From contig DEYP01000025.1 of assembly GCA_002364615.1 (NCBI GenBank), forward strand, positions 248,001-312,000: a stretch of 64,000 nt of DNA, given 5' to 3'. The position numbers were made by a program, and so were the translations under genes. The notes beneath the pieces are model-generated. The model made no database searches, was not told the DNA's origin, and was given only the letters and a program-made list of their open reading frames with translations. Positions 1 to 10,106 of this stretch are shown here, in pieces; position 1 is the stretch's first letter, and every line of letters begins with the position of its first letter. Source of the stretch: Arsukibacterium sp. UBA3155. Lineage in GTDB: Bacteria > Pseudomonadota > Gammaproteobacteria > Enterobacterales > Alteromonadaceae.

Positions 1-50
1 AGTAAGGATACGCCATGCTGTTTTTTTAAACCTAATGGGTGATTTCTCAT
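1..50 (-). CDS. PilV-like minor pseudopilin, N-terminus only
   Basis: This is the first 16 codons of a gene that runs off the left edge of the window. It starts with ATG 13 bases after the FimU-like gene, behind an AAGGTG ribosome site. The visible peptide has a basic leader (GLKKQHG) followed by VSL, which is the start of a type IV prepilin cleavage site (G followed by a hydrophobic, S/T, L). In Pseudomonas the gene after fimU is pilV, so a PilV-type minor pilin is the best guess. The body of the protein is not visible. Confidence 0.6.
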   Translation of the reverse strand, partial: MRNHPLGLKKQHGVSL

Positions 51-63
51 TTTTAGCACCTTA

Positions 64-693
64 TCAAACCGGATTAGCCGGGGTTGGACAGCTATCAGCT
101 ACATCATTACTCACCACCCGGGTACGGCCCCCGGAGCGAAGCTCAATATCCCGACTATTCGGGGTAATGGGGTTGTCTGGCAGACAAATACGTATAATGC
201 CATTTAAGGCGTTATTGGCGGTACCGCTGCGAATTAATCCCTGCGGACTAAACCGGATAGAACTCCCGGTACTACCAATTGTTGCCTCCACCACACTGTC
301 ACTGCCCTGAACCGTTAAATTGGATGACAACATCACGCTGCTGGCAATCGGAGTGGCGTCAATAGTGCCGCGAACTAACCAGCCCTGCCAACCCGCTGAA
401 GGCGCCGCGGAGCAAGTTTCGCCATCTGCAGAATGACAAAAAATCATGCTTTGGTTCTGCTTTATAGCTTCGGTTCTGGCCAGAATAAGGCCGGCCAGAA
501 TATCGTTAGCCTGAGATGTAAGCCGGTTACTGTTCACCAAACTGGCGAAGCTCGGCACCGCCACAGTCAGCACTATGGCTAACACCGCGACGGTTACCAT
601 CAATTCAATCAGGGTAAAGCCATATTGCCAGCCGATGGGTAAGTGCTGGTTCTGCCTGTTATCTGCAACCACTAATGCCATAGTGTTTCCCAT
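64..693 (-). CDS. FimU/FimT-like minor type IV pseudopilin (GspH family)
   Basis: This 209-residue protein carries a type III prepilin signal: a leader ending in YG, then FTLIELMVTVAV. The prepilin peptidase PilD would cut between Gly and Phe and N-methylate the new end. The hydrophobic helix that follows anchors it in the inner membrane before assembly, and the remaining roughly 150 residues form the GspH/FimT-type globular head. Such minor pilins prime type IV pilus assembly. A second ATG at 681, preceded by GGGAAA, may be the true start. The next gene downstream is a second pseudopilin, so this is the head of a fimU-pilV type operon. The exact paralogue (FimU or FimT) cannot be settled from sequence alone. 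Confidence 0.85.
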   Translation of the reverse strand: MGNTMALVVADNRQNQHLPIGWQYGFTLIELMVTVAVLAIVLTVAVPSFASLVNSNRLTSQANDILAGLILARTEAIKQNQSMIFCHSADGETCSAAPSAGWQGWLVRGTIDATPIASSVMLSSNLTVQGSDSVVEATIGSTGSSIRFSPQGLIRSGTANNALNGIIRICLPDNPITPNSRDIELRSGGRTRVVSNDVADSCPTPANPV

Positions 694-831
694 TTCTGTG
701 TTATTTAATTGATTAAAACTTTTTGATAGCGTTACCCTAACAAAAGGCGTTGTCTATTCCTATTGCGACCCGGACTAAAGGTTTATTCTGCCGATAAGCG
801 GCATCGTGTCTAAACGGTTATTACCGCCACG

Positions 832-1554
832 TTAACTCCGGTTGAGCTTTAACGCCTCTTTTACCTGACCGAGCGCCCGGCGACTAACTTCCAGCCGGTC
901 GTCAAGCGCGAATAACTCAATATAATGTTTGCCATCAGCGGTTGACCGTAACGCACTAAAATAGCTTTTGTTTATTAACGTACTACGGTGAATACGCACC
1001 AATTGCTCGGGAAAGCGTTGCTGCAATTGATTCAGGCTAAGCTCCAGTAAAGCTTCACCGTCTTCAAAAACCATGCGTACGTATTTACTGTCAGCACTAA
1101 AATATTGCACTTTGCTTAGTCCAATCTGGCGGGTTGCGGATCCAAGCTGATAGCTGATAGTCTCATCTGCTGCTGCCTGGCGACCGATGTGCGCCCGGGT
1201 TCGATTCCCCAGCCGAGCCAGCGCTGCAGCAAGCCGTTCAGCTGAAACCGGCTTTAAAATATAATCCGCCGGGCAAACCTGATACGCATCCAGCGCATGC
1301 TGTGGGTGCGCTGTGACAAATATAATAGCCGGTGGCAGCGCCTGACTGGCCAGAGTCGCGGCCAGTTGCAGACCATCACCACCTGGCATGGCGATATCCA
1401 GCAGCAATACATCGGGCTGCAATTGTCGGCACATTGTCAGCGCTTGCTGGCTGTTATGCGCCTCACCAACACAACTGAAACCGCTAATCGGCCCAAGTAA
1501 ACGTCGAAGCCTGGCTCTTGCCAGTGGTTCATCATCAACAATCAGTACTTTCAT
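832..1554 (-). CDS. algR: LytTR-family response regulator, AlgR-like
   Basis: The protein has an N-terminal receiver domain (residues 1-120) with the acidic pair Asp7/Asp8, phospho-acceptor Asp53, Thr81 and Lys101. A C-terminal LytTR DNA-binding domain (about 135-238) contains the typical RIHRSTLINK segment. The 240-residue length and domain order match Pseudomonas AlgR. The start overlaps the end of the histidine kinase gene by 4 bases (ATGA), so the two are translationally coupled. In Pseudomonas, AlgR with FimS/AlgZ switches on the fimU-pilVWXY1Y2E operon, and here such an operon lies immediately downstream on the same strand. That regulatory link is inferred from position. The symbol is by similarity and could be replaced by a generic LytTR name. 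Confidence 0.85.
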   Translation of the reverse strand: MKVLIVDDEPLARARLRRLLGPISGFSCVGEAHNSQQALTMCRQLQPDVLLLDIAMPGGDGLQLAATLASQALPPAIIFVTAHPQHALDAYQVCPADYILKPVSAERLAAALARLGNRTRAHIGRQAAADETISYQLGSATRQIGLSKVQYFSADSKYVRMVFEDGEALLELSLNQLQQRFPEQLVRIHRSTLINKSYFSALRSTADGKHYIELFALDDRLEVSRRALGQVKEALKLNRS

Positions 1555-2600
1555 CCGCCCGGGCCAGCCTGGTTTTTAGGAAGCACCAGTTTAACCCGGA
1601 ACTGTCCATTAACAATACTGCGGTTTAAACTGGCGCTGTCGCCAAAATACAGTTGCAAGCGTTGCCGGATATTGGCCAGCGCCACGCCATTACTGCGGCT
1701 TCTATCCAGCGCAGGTGCAAAAGGATTAGTAATAAGCACAGTAACCGACTGAGTACTGTTAATCAGTTCAATATCAATGGTACCGCCATATTGCGCGCTT
1801 TCAATACCGTGACGCACGGCATTTTCCAGCAAAGGCTGTATGGTCAGCGCCGGTACCTGTAATTTGGGTAAGCTTGCTGGTAACTGCCAGTTCTGGCACA
1901 TGCGCTCACCCAGCCGCCACTGCTCCAGCGCCAGATATTGCCTGGCAAGGGTCAGCTCATCGGTCAGACTAATTTGCTCGCCCGCATGCATTGCCGCACG
2001 AAATAAGTCGGCCAGATTTAATAAGGCCTGCTCGGCAGCCTGGCTGTCATGCTGAGTAAGTTCAGCTGCAGTATTTAAACTGTTAAATAGAAAGTGTGGC
2101 TGGATCCGTGCCTGCAACGCTCCTAATTCGGCCCGGCTCTGTGCTGCAAGCTGCTGACTGCGCTCGGCATGCATCAGTCCAAGCTGAATGGCCATTAACC
2201 CCACCACCAGAGCTATCATCAGATTTGCCAGAATAAAATGGACAAAATGTTGGGAAAGCAACACGCCGGCATCATGCAACCATAACCAGGCAAGACTACT
2301 TATCAGCGCTGTGATCACACACAAAATTAACAGACAGCTGGCGGCTATGGATAGTGGTTTTTGCCGGGCCAATACCGGCCGCAGCTTGCAGTAACTGTAA
2401 CCCGACAGCAGGGCTATCCAGTGCACAAATAAACTGATTAACCCCAAACGTTGCCAGGGGCTTTCAGCGGTACCTGGCGCAAAAGCCAGTAAAATAGCCA
2501 CAGCCTGTGCCAGTACCAGTACTCTGAGCACCATCCTGCCGTGGCATAGATCAGGCAGAGGAAATAGCAGGTTAGACTTGCCGGTTACTGAATTATTCAC
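1551..2600 (-). CDS. algZ: LytS/AlgZ-type membrane sensor histidine kinase
   Basis: The N-terminal part has several hydrophobic helices (about residues 20-165). It is followed by a coiled linker and a His_kinase domain with the motif IQPHFLFNSLNT, where the His is the phosphorylated residue, and a short HATPase region (LLENAVRHGI, then NGVALANIRQRL). This architecture is that of the YehU/LytS/AlgZ family that pairs with LytTR regulators, and its partner follows with a 4-base overlap. Translation probably starts at GTG 2600, directly behind a perfect AGGAGG. The ligand or stimulus cannot be read from the sequence. Confidence 0.85.
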   Translation of the reverse strand: MNNSVTGKSNLLFPLPDLCHGRMVLRVLVLAQAVAILLAFAPGTAESPWQRLGLISLFVHWIALLSGYSYCKLRPVLARQKPLSIAASCLLILCVITALISSLAWLWLHDAGVLLSQHFVHFILANLMIALVVGLMAIQLGLMHAERSQQLAAQSRAELGALQARIQPHFLFNSLNTAAELTQHDSQAAEQALLNLADLFRAAMHAGEQISLTDELTLARQYLALEQWRLGERMCQNWQLPASLPKLQVPALTIQPLLENAVRHGIESAQYGGTIDIELINSTQSVTVLITNPFAPALDRSRSNGVALANIRQRLQLYFGDSASLNRSIVNGQFRVKLVLPKNQAGPGG

Positions 2601-2629
2601 CTGTCCTCCTGCCTGATGTTATGTATGGC

Positions 2630-3559
2630 TTAACGCAGCTCTGCCGGTATGGCAAACACCACATTCTCTGGCCTGCCCGGATTTTCGTTCACCGTTTGGC
2701 CGCCCCACATTTTAAGTTGCGCTACCACTTGCTGCACGAGTACCTCAGGTGCTGATGCGCCGGCAGTAACCCCTACCGCGTTAATGTTCTGCAGCCAGCT
2801 TTGCTGAATATCATTGGCGGTATCAATTAAGTAAGCCGTACAGCCCATTTTCTCGGCCAGCTCACGTAAACGGTTCGAATTACTGCTGTTTTTTGCCCCT
2901 ACCACTAACAGTAAATCAGCTTTTGATGCTAAATCACGTACTGCATCCTGCCGGTTTTGAGTGGCATAACATATATCATCTTTTCGAGGGCCGTCGATAT
3001 CAGGGAAGCGCTGGCGCAGTGCGGCAATAACATCTGCAGTATCGTCAACCGACAACGTGGTCTGGCTGGAATAACACAGCTGTTCTGAATTCTTTACCTG
3101 CAACCTGGCGACGTCTTCAACCGACTCAACCAGATAAATGCCGCCTTGCGGATTATCATACTGGCCCATGGTGCCTTCTACTTCAGGATGTCCGGCGTGG
3201 CCAATCAAAATACATTCAATACCCTTGCGACTGGCCCGGGTCACTTCCATATGCACTTTGGTCACTAAGGGACAGGTAGCATCGAATACTTTTAACCCGC
3301 GTTGTTTGGCGTTTTCGCGCACGGCCTGTGATACACCATGCGCACTGAAAATGACGATGTTACCATCGGGTACTTCATCCAGTTCATCCACAAACACAGC
3401 GCCACTGCGGCGCAAGCCATCTACCACAAACTTGTTGTGCACGACTTCATGGCGCACATAAATAGGATGCTCATATAATTCGAGAGCCCGCTCGACAATA
3501 CTGATGGCGCGGTCTACCCCGGCACAAAAGCCACGCGGGTTGGCTAATAAAATATCCAT
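2630..3559 (-). CDS. ispH: 4-hydroxy-3-methylbut-2-enyl diphosphate reductase
   Basis: IspH carries out the last step of the MEP isoprenoid pathway, reducing HMBPP to IPP and DMAPP with a [4Fe-4S] cluster. The three cluster cysteines are visible at Cys12 (GFCAGV), Cys96 (DATCPLV) and Cys197 (DDICYAT), together with the conserved HGV and HPEVEGT segments. The 309-residue length is normal. It lies 4 bases downstream of fkpB, at the end of the ileS-lspA-fkpB-ispH operon, which is a conserved arrangement in gammaproteobacteria. Nothing unusual was seen. Confidence 0.97.
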   Translation of the reverse strand: MDILLANPRGFCAGVDRAISIVERALELYEHPIYVRHEVVHNKFVVDGLRRSGAVFVDELDEVPDGNIVIFSAHGVSQAVRENAKQRGLKVFDATCPLVTKVHMEVTRASRKGIECILIGHAGHPEVEGTMGQYDNPQGGIYLVESVEDVARLQVKNSEQLCYSSQTTLSVDDTADVIAALRQRFPDIDGPRKDDICYATQNRQDAVRDLASKADLLLVVGAKNSSNSNRLRELAEKMGCTAYLIDTANDIQQSWLQNINAVGVTAGASAPEVLVQQVVAQLKMWGGQTVNENPGRPENVVFAIPAELR

Positions 3560-3563
3560 TTGC

Positions 3564-4001
3564 TTAGCTCACTTTTACGATTTCAATGTTAAAAGTCAGG
3601 GTTTGTCCGGCAAGGGGATGATTAAAATCTACTGTTACTGAATCACCCACCACGTCTCGCACTAAGCCCGGCAGTTCAGAGCCATCCGGCATCCCAAAGC
3701 CAATAATGCTGCCCACCTTGGCAGGAGCATCACCAGAAAACTTGCTGCGATCAACATAGTAAATATTATCAGGATTAGGCATACCATAAGCATCTTGTGG
3801 TGCCAGGGTAAACGTTTTCTTCTCACCGGCGACCAAGCCTAATAACTGAGCTTCAAAAGCAGGAGAAATACTACTGTCACCCATTTGCAACTTAGCCGGT
3901 TTATTATGCACCCGGGTACTGTCTGCGGCACTGCCATCGGCCAGAGTAATATCAAAATGAAACAGCACACTACTGTTTGTACTAATTGCTGCCTGCGTCA
4001 T
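3564..4001 (-). CDS. fkpB: FKBP-type peptidyl-prolyl isomerase FkpB (SlpA-like)
   Basis: This is a short cytoplasmic FKBP of 145 residues with the inserted-in-flap architecture of FkpB/SlpA. It has DGSAADST near the start, [18 protein letters not shown], the flap [15 protein letters not shown], and a C-terminal [11 protein letters not shown] strand that closes the FKBP fold. It should catalyse prolyl isomerisation and act as a chaperone. The gene starts within the end of lspA (4-base ATGA overlap), so it is translationally coupled in the ileS operon. Confidence 0.93.
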   Translation of the reverse strand: MTQAAISTNSSVLFHFDITLADGSAADSTRVHNKPAKLQMGDSSISPAFEAQLLGLVAGEKKTFTLAPQDAYGMPNPDNIYYVDRSKFSGDAPAKVGSIIGFGMPDGSELPGLVRDVVGDSVTVDFNHPLAGQTLTFNIEIVKVS

Positions 4002-4489
4002 GCTTTTACCTCGGGTTTACTGCTAAAACTATCCCATATTAGTAAGATGGCGCCAATAAAGATCACCGAATCTGCCAGGTTAAATACCGGATAGCTCCAG
4101 CTTTTATAGAACACATGCAGCATATCAATAACATAACCATAAACCACCCGGTCAATTAAATTGCCAATGGCGCCTGCCAGTACCAACGCCAGGGCCAGAC
4201 TAAGCTTTTGCTGTCCACGCCCTACCCGGCTTAACCAGACGGCAATAACCATACTGATCACCACTGCAATAGCCGTGAAAAACCAGCGTTGCCAGCCACC
4301 AGCCTGACTTAAAAATGAAAATGCCGCACCGTGATTGTACACATGCGCCAGCTCAAATACGGGTAATAGCGGTATGCTGCCCTGATACGGAATAGCATGC
4401 AACACCCATTGTTTTGATGCCTGATCAGCTATGATCAGCAGCAGGATCAACCACCACCAGCGCCAGCCCGTTTCTTTAAGTAACTGCAT
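3998..4489 (-). CDS. lspA: Lipoprotein signal peptidase (signal peptidase II)
   Basis: This 163-residue inner-membrane aspartyl protease cuts prolipoproteins ahead of the lipidated cysteine. Four hydrophobic helices are visible. The catalytic aspartates are Asp122 (VIDML) and Asp140 (FNLADS), and the conserved NHGAAFS and GNLIDR motifs are present. The start codon overlaps the ileS stop codon by one base (TGATG). Its substrates in this window would include the predicted lipoproteins MltF, MbnP, MbnH and the S66 peptidase. Confidence 0.97.
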   Translation of the reverse strand: MQLLKETGWRWWWLILLLIIADQASKQWVLHAIPYQGSIPLLPVFELAHVYNHGAAFSFLSQAGGWQRWFFTAIAVVISMVIAVWLSRVGRGQQKLSLALALVLAGAIGNLIDRVVYGYVIDMLHVFYKSWSYPVFNLADSVIFIGAILLIWDSFSSKPEVKA

Positions 4490-7317
4490 CAGGCAAATTT
4501 CCTCAGCTCACCAACGCCGGCGACATTACTGACGCAACGTAAGCAAATTCCGGGGTGAGCACTATCGGCACCCACATCATGCCGGTGATGCCAGCAGCGC
4601 TCGCATTTGGCAGCGGCTGAGGCGACAACCAGCACTTTTAAACCGTCAATATCGGTGGTTACCGCATCGGCTGGAGCGTCATCGCTACTTACCTGCGCGG
4701 TTGAAGTAATTAATGCAAAACGTAGCTCGTCACCCAGTTTAGCCAGCGCCGCGGCCAATTCTGCATTGGCATACAGGGTGACTTCGGCCTGCAACGAAGC
4801 ACCAATCCGATCTTCGCGTCGCGCCGCTTCCAGTACCTTGTTCACTTCATCCCGTACCAGCAAAAGTTGTTGCCAGTATTCGTCATCAAACTTTCCTGCA
4901 GGCATAGCCGCCAGCGCGTCGTACCAGACATCCGTAAAGACATACTTGCTGCGCTCTCCGGGCAGCGCTTGCCAGATTTCCTGGGCGGTAAAGCTCATTA
5001 CCGGGGCCATCCAGCGCACCATGCCTTCAGCAATATGGTACAGCGCACTCTGGCACGACTTGCGGGCAACACTGTCTTTGTGTGCGGTGTACTGGCGGTC
5101 TTTAATCACATCCAGATAAAAACTGCCAAGCTCTACCGTACAGAAATTCATTAACTTCTGGCTGACCTGTAAAAACTGGTAATTATCGTAGGCCTCAACA
5201 ATTTCCTGCTGTAGTTTGGCCGCCCGGCTTACCATCCACAGGTCAAGCTCAACCATTTCATTAAATGGCACCAAATCCGTTGCCGGATTAAAGCCGTTCA
5301 GGTTAGCCAGTAAAAAACGCGCGGTATTGCGAATACGCCGGTATTTATCGGCAGCCCGGTTCAGGATCTCATCTGAAACGGTCATTTCAGAGGTGTAATC
5401 GGTAGTGGCGACCCACAACCGTAAAATATCAGCCCCTAATTTGTTCATGACCTCTTGCGGAGACACTACATTACCCAGTGACTTCGACATTTTGCGACCT
5501 TCGCCGTCAACGGTGAAACCGTGGGTCAGCACCTGACGATAAGGCGCGTGCGTTTTACTCGCTACACCAGTCATTAAGGACGACATAAACCAGCCGCGGT
5601 GTTGATCAGAGCCTTCCAGATATAAATCTGCCTGCTTCGCCTGATTAAACTCCGGCCGCTGGTCAACCACAAAAGCGTGGGTTACCCCTGAATCAAACCA
5701 GACATCCAGCGTATCACTCACTTTGACATAACGCTCAGCATCAGTACCCAGCAGTTCGCTTGCCTCTAAATCGAACCAGGCCTGAATACCGCCCTGTTCA
5801 ACCTTTTGGGCTACCTGCTCAAGCAAAGCCTGAGTTTGCGGGTGCAAAGCTCCGGTGTCTTTATCAACAAACAACGCAATCGGCACGCCCCAGGTACGCT
5901 GGCGGGAAATACACCAATCTGGCCGACCGGCAACCATTTTTTCTATTCGCTGCTGGCCCCAATCCGGGATCCAACGGGTATTAGCAATCTCAGTTAATGA
6001 TTGCTGGCGTAAACCTTGTTTATCCATGCTGATAAACCACTGCGGTGTGGCGCGGAAAATAATCGGCGTTTTATGGCGCCAGCAATGCGGATAACTGTGT
6101 TTGTAAGCCTTGTGAACCAGCAACGCCCCGGCGGCTTTTAATGCTTCGACTACGCTGTCATTGGCTTTGAATACGTGCTGGCCGGCAAACAACGGTGTAT
6201 CTGGCAGATAGACGCCATTGGCGCCTACCGGGTTAGCAACTTCCAGCCCGTATTGTTTGCCCACCACAAAGTCTTCCTGGCCATGGCCAGGCGCAGTATG
6301 CACGCAGCCAGTTCCCGACTCGGTGGTAACATGTTCACCCAGAATAACCGGCACGCTGAAATCATAAAGTGGATGGCGGATCTGCACCAACTCCAGGGCT
6401 TCACCTTTGCAAAAGCCAAGCGCGTGATAGTGTTCAATATTGGCGCGTGCCATTACCTCGTTCACCAGATCGGTGGCGATAATTAAACGCTCCTGACCAT
6501 TCGGGCCCTGCTCTACCTGCACCAGGCTGTAGTCCAATTTGGCATTAACCGCGACGGCCCGGTTGGCAGGAATTGTCCAGGGCGTGGTGGTCCAGATTAC
6601 GACCGACACCGGACCCTGGCCACGATGTTGCTCAGGATGGTCAAATTTATCAACCAGCTGCTCGTCAACCAGCTTAAAGCGCACATCAATTGCGGGTGAT
6701 ACCTTATCCTGATATTCCACTTCCGCTTCGGCCAACGCCGAACCACAGTCAGTACACCAATGCACTGGCTTAAAGCCCTGCTGCAAATGACCGTTTTCAA
6801 TAATCCGGCCCAATACCCGGATAATATTGGCTTCAGAGCTAAAATCCATGGTGCGGTAAGGATTATCCCAGTCACCCAACACGCCTAAGCGCACAAAATC
6901 CGTTTTCTGCGCTTCAATTTGGGTTTGCGCGTAATCACGACAATGCTGGCGAAACTCGGCTACCGTCAGTTTAGTGCCGGGTTTACCGTATTTCTTTTCA
7001 ACAACCAGCTCAATGGGCAGACCGTGGCAATCCCAGCCAGGTACATAGGGGGCATCGAAATCTGACAGCGTTTTCGCTTTAACAATAATGTCTTTTAAAA
7101 TTTTATTAACGGCGTGGCCAATATGAATGTTGCCGTTGGCATAGGGAGGACCGTCATGCAAAATAAAATTTTTTTTGCCTTTTTTGGCGCTGCGGATCTG
7201 CTGATACAGGTTATCTTCTGTCCACTTCGCCAGCATTTGCGGCTCGCGCTGCGCCAGATTGCCGCGCATGGCAAACGCCGTTTCAGGCAGGTTAAGGGTA
7301 TGCTTATAATCGCTCAT
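4489..7317 (-). CDS. ileS: Isoleucine-tRNA ligase
   Basis: This 942-residue class I synthetase charges tRNA-Ile. The HIGH motif appears as GNIHIGHAV, and KMSKS as [12 protein letters not shown]. The editing (CP1) domain lies between them. The C-terminal zinc site is complete, with CERCW and CLRC cysteine pairs, as in the bacterial-type enzyme. It heads the coupled genes lspA, fkpB and ispH, with ribF 22 bases upstream on the same strand. No unusual feature was found. Confidence 0.98.
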   Translation of the reverse strand: MSDYKHTLNLPETAFAMRGNLAQREPQMLAKWTEDNLYQQIRSAKKGKKNFILHDGPPYANGNIHIGHAVNKILKDIIVKAKTLSDFDAPYVPGWDCHGLPIELVVEKKYGKPGTKLTVAEFRQHCRDYAQTQIEAQKTDFVRLGVLGDWDNPYRTMDFSSEANIIRVLGRIIENGHLQQGFKPVHWCTDCGSALAEAEVEYQDKVSPAIDVRFKLVDEQLVDKFDHPEQHRGQGPVSVVIWTTTPWTIPANRAVAVNAKLDYSLVQVEQGPNGQERLIIATDLVNEVMARANIEHYHALGFCKGEALELVQIRHPLYDFSVPVILGEHVTTESGTGCVHTAPGHGQEDFVVGKQYGLEVANPVGANGVYLPDTPLFAGQHVFKANDSVVEALKAAGALLVHKAYKHSYPHCWRHKTPIIFRATPQWFISMDKQGLRQQSLTEIANTRWIPDWGQQRIEKMVAGRPDWCISRQRTWGVPIALFVDKDTGALHPQTQALLEQVAQKVEQGGIQAWFDLEASELLGTDAERYVKVSDTLDVWFDSGVTHAFVVDQRPEFNQAKQADLYLEGSDQHRGWFMSSLMTGVASKTHAPYRQVLTHGFTVDGEGRKMSKSLGNVVSPQEVMNKLGADILRLWVATTDYTSEMTVSDEILNRAADKYRRIRNTARFLLANLNGFNPATDLVPFNEMVELDLWMVSRAAKLQQEIVEAYDNYQFLQVSQKLMNFCTVELGSFYLDVIKDRQYTAHKDSVARKSCQSALYHIAEGMVRWMAPVMSFTAQEIWQALPGERSKYVFTDVWYDALAAMPAGKFDDEYWQQLLLVRDEVNKVLEAARREDRIGASLQAEVTLYANAELAAALAKLGDELRFALITSTAQVSSDDAPADAVTTDIDGLKVLVVASAAAKCERCWHHRHDVGADSAHPGICLRCVSNVAGVGELRKFA

Positions 7318-7339
7318 CCGTTTTATTCCGTTTTAAAAG

Positions 7340-8290
7340 TTAGCTGACGCTGCTGGCATTAGTAGCCAGGCGACTAAAATACATTTTGGCAGCATGCATA
7401 TCTGCCGTAATTTGTTGCTGCAAGGCGGTCAGGTCTGAGAAACGCTGCTCAGATCGCAGCTTATGGCGCAACGTTACCGCTATCTGACTGCCGTATAAAT
7501 CACCTTTGAAATCAAAAAGATGCGCTTCAAGCTGTTCTCGCTGACCTTGCACTGTAGGCCGGTTACCAATATTTGCCACGCCCTGAAAACGACCATATTT
7601 GGTCTCGGCGGTAATGGCGTAAACGCCGCTAACCGGCAATTTGCGCCGGTAAAGCCAGACATTAGCCGTTGGAAAGCCTAGATCCCGCCCCAGCTTACGA
7701 CCGTGCCGCACCCGTCCGGTTAAACTGAACGGCCGACCCAACATGGTTTCAGCTGCGTATAAATCGTCCTGCTGCAATGCCTGACGGATCAAGGTACTAC
7801 TTACCCGTTGCTGGCCAAGTTTCAAACTCGAGGTGCTGCTCAGCCCAAACTGATAGCGCGCTGCGGCCGCTGCCAGCATGTTAAAGTCACCTTCCCGATT
7901 GTTACCAAACCGAAAGTCATCGCCGACGATAAGCTGCTTCGCTCCCAGTTGGCTTAACAACAGCTGCTCGATAAATACCTCGGGCTGCATTGACGCAAAG
8001 CGCGGGTTAAAGTTAACACAAATTAAACGGTCAATGCCCAGCCGGGACAACTGGCTATATTTCTCCCGAAAGCGGCTTAACCTGGCAGGCGCTGCGCTAC
8101 CGGCAAATAATTCCAGTGGTTGCGGCTCAAACACCATAACGCAGGAGGGTAAGTTACGTTGCTCCGCTATGGCCCGTACTTGCTGCAGTACCGCCTGATG
8201 CCCAAGATGCACACCATCAAAGTTACCTATGGTCAACACACAGCCATGATGCCGGGGTTGTATGTTATGTAAGCCGCGAATTAACTCCAT
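7340..8290 (-). CDS. ribF: Bifunctional riboflavin kinase/FAD synthetase
   Basis: RibF converts riboflavin to FMN and then FAD. The N-terminal FAD synthetase domain (about residues 1-180) shows the nucleotidyltransferase motif GNFDGVHLGHQ and a later SSTLIRQAL. The C-terminal riboflavin kinase domain (about 185-305) shows GFPTANVW and VSGVYAI. The 316-residue length is typical. The gene lies between murJ and ileS on the same strand, the common gammaproteobacterial order. Confidence 0.96.
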   Translation of the reverse strand: MELIRGLHNIQPRHHGCVLTIGNFDGVHLGHQAVLQQVRAIAEQRNLPSCVMVFEPQPLELFAGSAAPARLSRFREKYSQLSRLGIDRLICVNFNPRFASMQPEVFIEQLLLSQLGAKQLIVGDDFRFGNNREGDFNMLAAAAARYQFGLSSTSSLKLGQQRVSSTLIRQALQQDDLYAAETMLGRPFSLTGRVRHGRKLGRDLGFPTANVWLYRRKLPVSGVYAITAETKYGRFQGVANIGNRPTVQGQREQLEAHLFDFKGDLYGSQIAVTLRHKLRSEQRFSDLTALQQQITADMHAAKMYFSRLATNASSVS

Positions 8291-8344
8291 GCCTGCCTTA
8301 AGGTTGCTGTTACTGCTGATAAACGCGGCATTATAACCACTAAC

Positions 8345-9919
8345 TTAATTGCTTTCAGCAACAGTTTGCACCCTAAAATCTGATAACCGCACGCCCAACA
8401 ACCATAACATGACAAAATAACTGACAATACCCAATACGCACAAAAGCGCCAACCGGCCAGCCTGAGACCAGAAATCCAGGCTCAGCCACAGCGAAAACGG
8501 TGGGCTTAGCCAGAATAAACCGCCCGCCATAGCGACACTTGCCAGGGCAATTTTTGCCAGAAATATCCAGCTACTTTTACTAAAATGAAATACCTCTGCT
8601 TGTGCCAGCCCGCGGTATAGTAAAAACGCATTTAAGCTTGCCGACATTGCCGTAGCCAGTGCCAGGCCGACATAGCTTAGCCAGGGTGCCAGTATCAGGT
8701 TAAACACCATATTGGCCACCATGGCGATAATACCAATGCGTACCGGGGTTTTAATATCCTGTCTGGCGTAAAAACCCGGGGCGAGGACTTTAATCACCAT
8801 AAAACTCAGCAAACCGCTGGCGTACGCAATAAGGCTGTACGACACCATCATCACATCTTGCTGACTGAATTCGCCACGCATAAATAACAGCATGATAATC
8901 GGTTGTGCTAATACCATCAGTGCCGCCATTGCCGGTAAACCAAACATGGCAACAAACCGGATAGCCCAATCCAAAGTATGTCGGAATTTAGCTGCACTGG
9001 CCGTCGCATGATGGCGCGACAAATTAGGTAAAATAACGGTGGCAATGGCAATGCCAAACAACCCCAGCGGAAACTCGATTAACCGGTCTGAATAATAAAG
9101 CCAGCTTACGGCGCCGGTCAGCAAAAATGACGCGATAACCGTATCTAGTAATAAATTAATTTGGCTTACTGACACGCCAAACAAGGCAGGCAGCATTAAG
9201 GTACGGATTTTCTTCACGCCAGGGTCACGCCAGCCCCATTTGGGCATGACCAGTAAACCTGCTTTTGCCAGAAACGGCAGCTGAAACAGCAGCTGCACCA
9301 ACCCACCAATAAATACCCCCCAGGCAAGCGCCATGGCGGGCTCATTCAGCTGCGGTGCCAGATAAAGCGCCGAGCCAATAATCGCGATATTTAAGAAAAC
9401 CGGGGTAAAGGCAGCAACGGCAAACCGGTTATAAGTATTTAGCAATGCCCCACTTAACGCTACCAGACTAATAAACCAGAGATAAGGAAAAGTAATTTTC
9501 AGCATAAGACTGGCAAGCTCAAACTTGTGAGCATCAGGTCCATCGTTCAGCCACTCAATAAACCAGCCCATCCCAAATAACATGGCAATAAGCGGTGACG
9601 CTATCACGCCAAACAAGGTTACCAGGGTGACAATTACGCCAAGCGTACCGGCAACTTTTGCGATCAATTCCCTTACCGCATCATCGCCATGATGCGCTTT
9701 AACTTCACTTAAAACCGGCACAAAAGCTTGAGAAAATGCGCCTTCAGCAAACAGTCGTCTTAAAAAGTTAGGGATCCGATTAGCGAAAAAGAACACATCG
9801 GCGGCGGCCCCTGCGCCAACGAAATTTGCCACCACGACATCACGAACTAAACCTAACACTCGTGAAATCAGTGTCATAGCACTGACAATCAAGCCAGATT
9901 TTAATAATTTTCCCGACAC
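8345..9919 (-). CDS. murJ: Lipid II flippase MurJ
   Basis: This polytopic inner-membrane protein of 524 residues belongs to the MOP superfamily and flips lipid II for peptidoglycan synthesis. Conserved family segments are present near the N-terminus (TLISRVLGLVRD, FFFANRIPNFLRRLFAEGAF) and about 14 hydrophobic helices can be seen. Translation most likely begins at GTG 9919, 8 bases behind AGGAG. It lies 54 bases upstream of ribF. The region between murJ and the divergent rpsT holds the rpsT promoter. Confidence 0.96.
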   Translation of the reverse strand: MSGKLLKSGLIVSAMTLISRVLGLVRDVVVANFVGAGAAADVFFFANRIPNFLRRLFAEGAFSQAFVPVLSEVKAHHGDDAVRELIAKVAGTLGVIVTLVTLFGVIASPLIAMLFGMGWFIEWLNDGPDAHKFELASLMLKITFPYLWFISLVALSGALLNTYNRFAVAAFTPVFLNIAIIGSALYLAPQLNEPAMALAWGVFIGGLVQLLFQLPFLAKAGLLVMPKWGWRDPGVKKIRTLMLPALFGVSVSQINLLLDTVIASFLLTGAVSWLYYSDRLIEFPLGLFGIAIATVILPNLSRHHATASAAKFRHTLDWAIRFVAMFGLPAMAALMVLAQPIIMLLFMRGEFSQQDVMMVSYSLIAYASGLLSFMVIKVLAPGFYARQDIKTPVRIGIIAMVANMVFNLILAPWLSYVGLALATAMSASLNAFLLYRGLAQAEVFHFSKSSWIFLAKIALASVAMAGGLFWLSPPFSLWLSLDFWSQAGRLALLCVLGIVSYFVMLWLLGVRLSDFRVQTVAESN

Positions 9920-10032
9920 CCGCTGCTCCTTTATTTTCGCTATCGCTATTTTGGCTCTTTATTAGTAATGATTACCAGTAGCTGCAACAATTTAATTCCT
10001 GCACTTTTTCCTGCACTTTAGCGTTAAAGCAT

Positions 10033-10063
10033 TTGACAACGGGCCATTAAATAGGCATATTAT
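10033..10063 (+). promoter_or_regulatory. Predicted sigma-70 promoter of rpsT
   Basis: A perfect TTGACA lies at 10033-10038. The -10 element is either TATTAT at 10058-10063 (spacer 19) or CATATT at 10056-10061 (spacer 17). It stands 44 bases upstream of the TTG start of rpsT. An ATG at 10062 overlaps the -10 box and therefore cannot be the translation start from this promoter. Confidence 0.55.
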
Positions 10064-10106
10064 GCGGCCTTTAAAGAGTCCGGTTTTAGTTTTTAGGAGT
10101 GTTACC

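Noticed and set aside
35-310. Plus-strand ORF of 91 codons
   Set aside because: It lies opposite the well-supported FimU/FimT-like gene and shows no domain or ribosome site.
10062-10106. ATG start for rpsT
   Set aside because: It overlaps the -10 box, and the S20 N-terminus and ribosome site point to TTG 10107.
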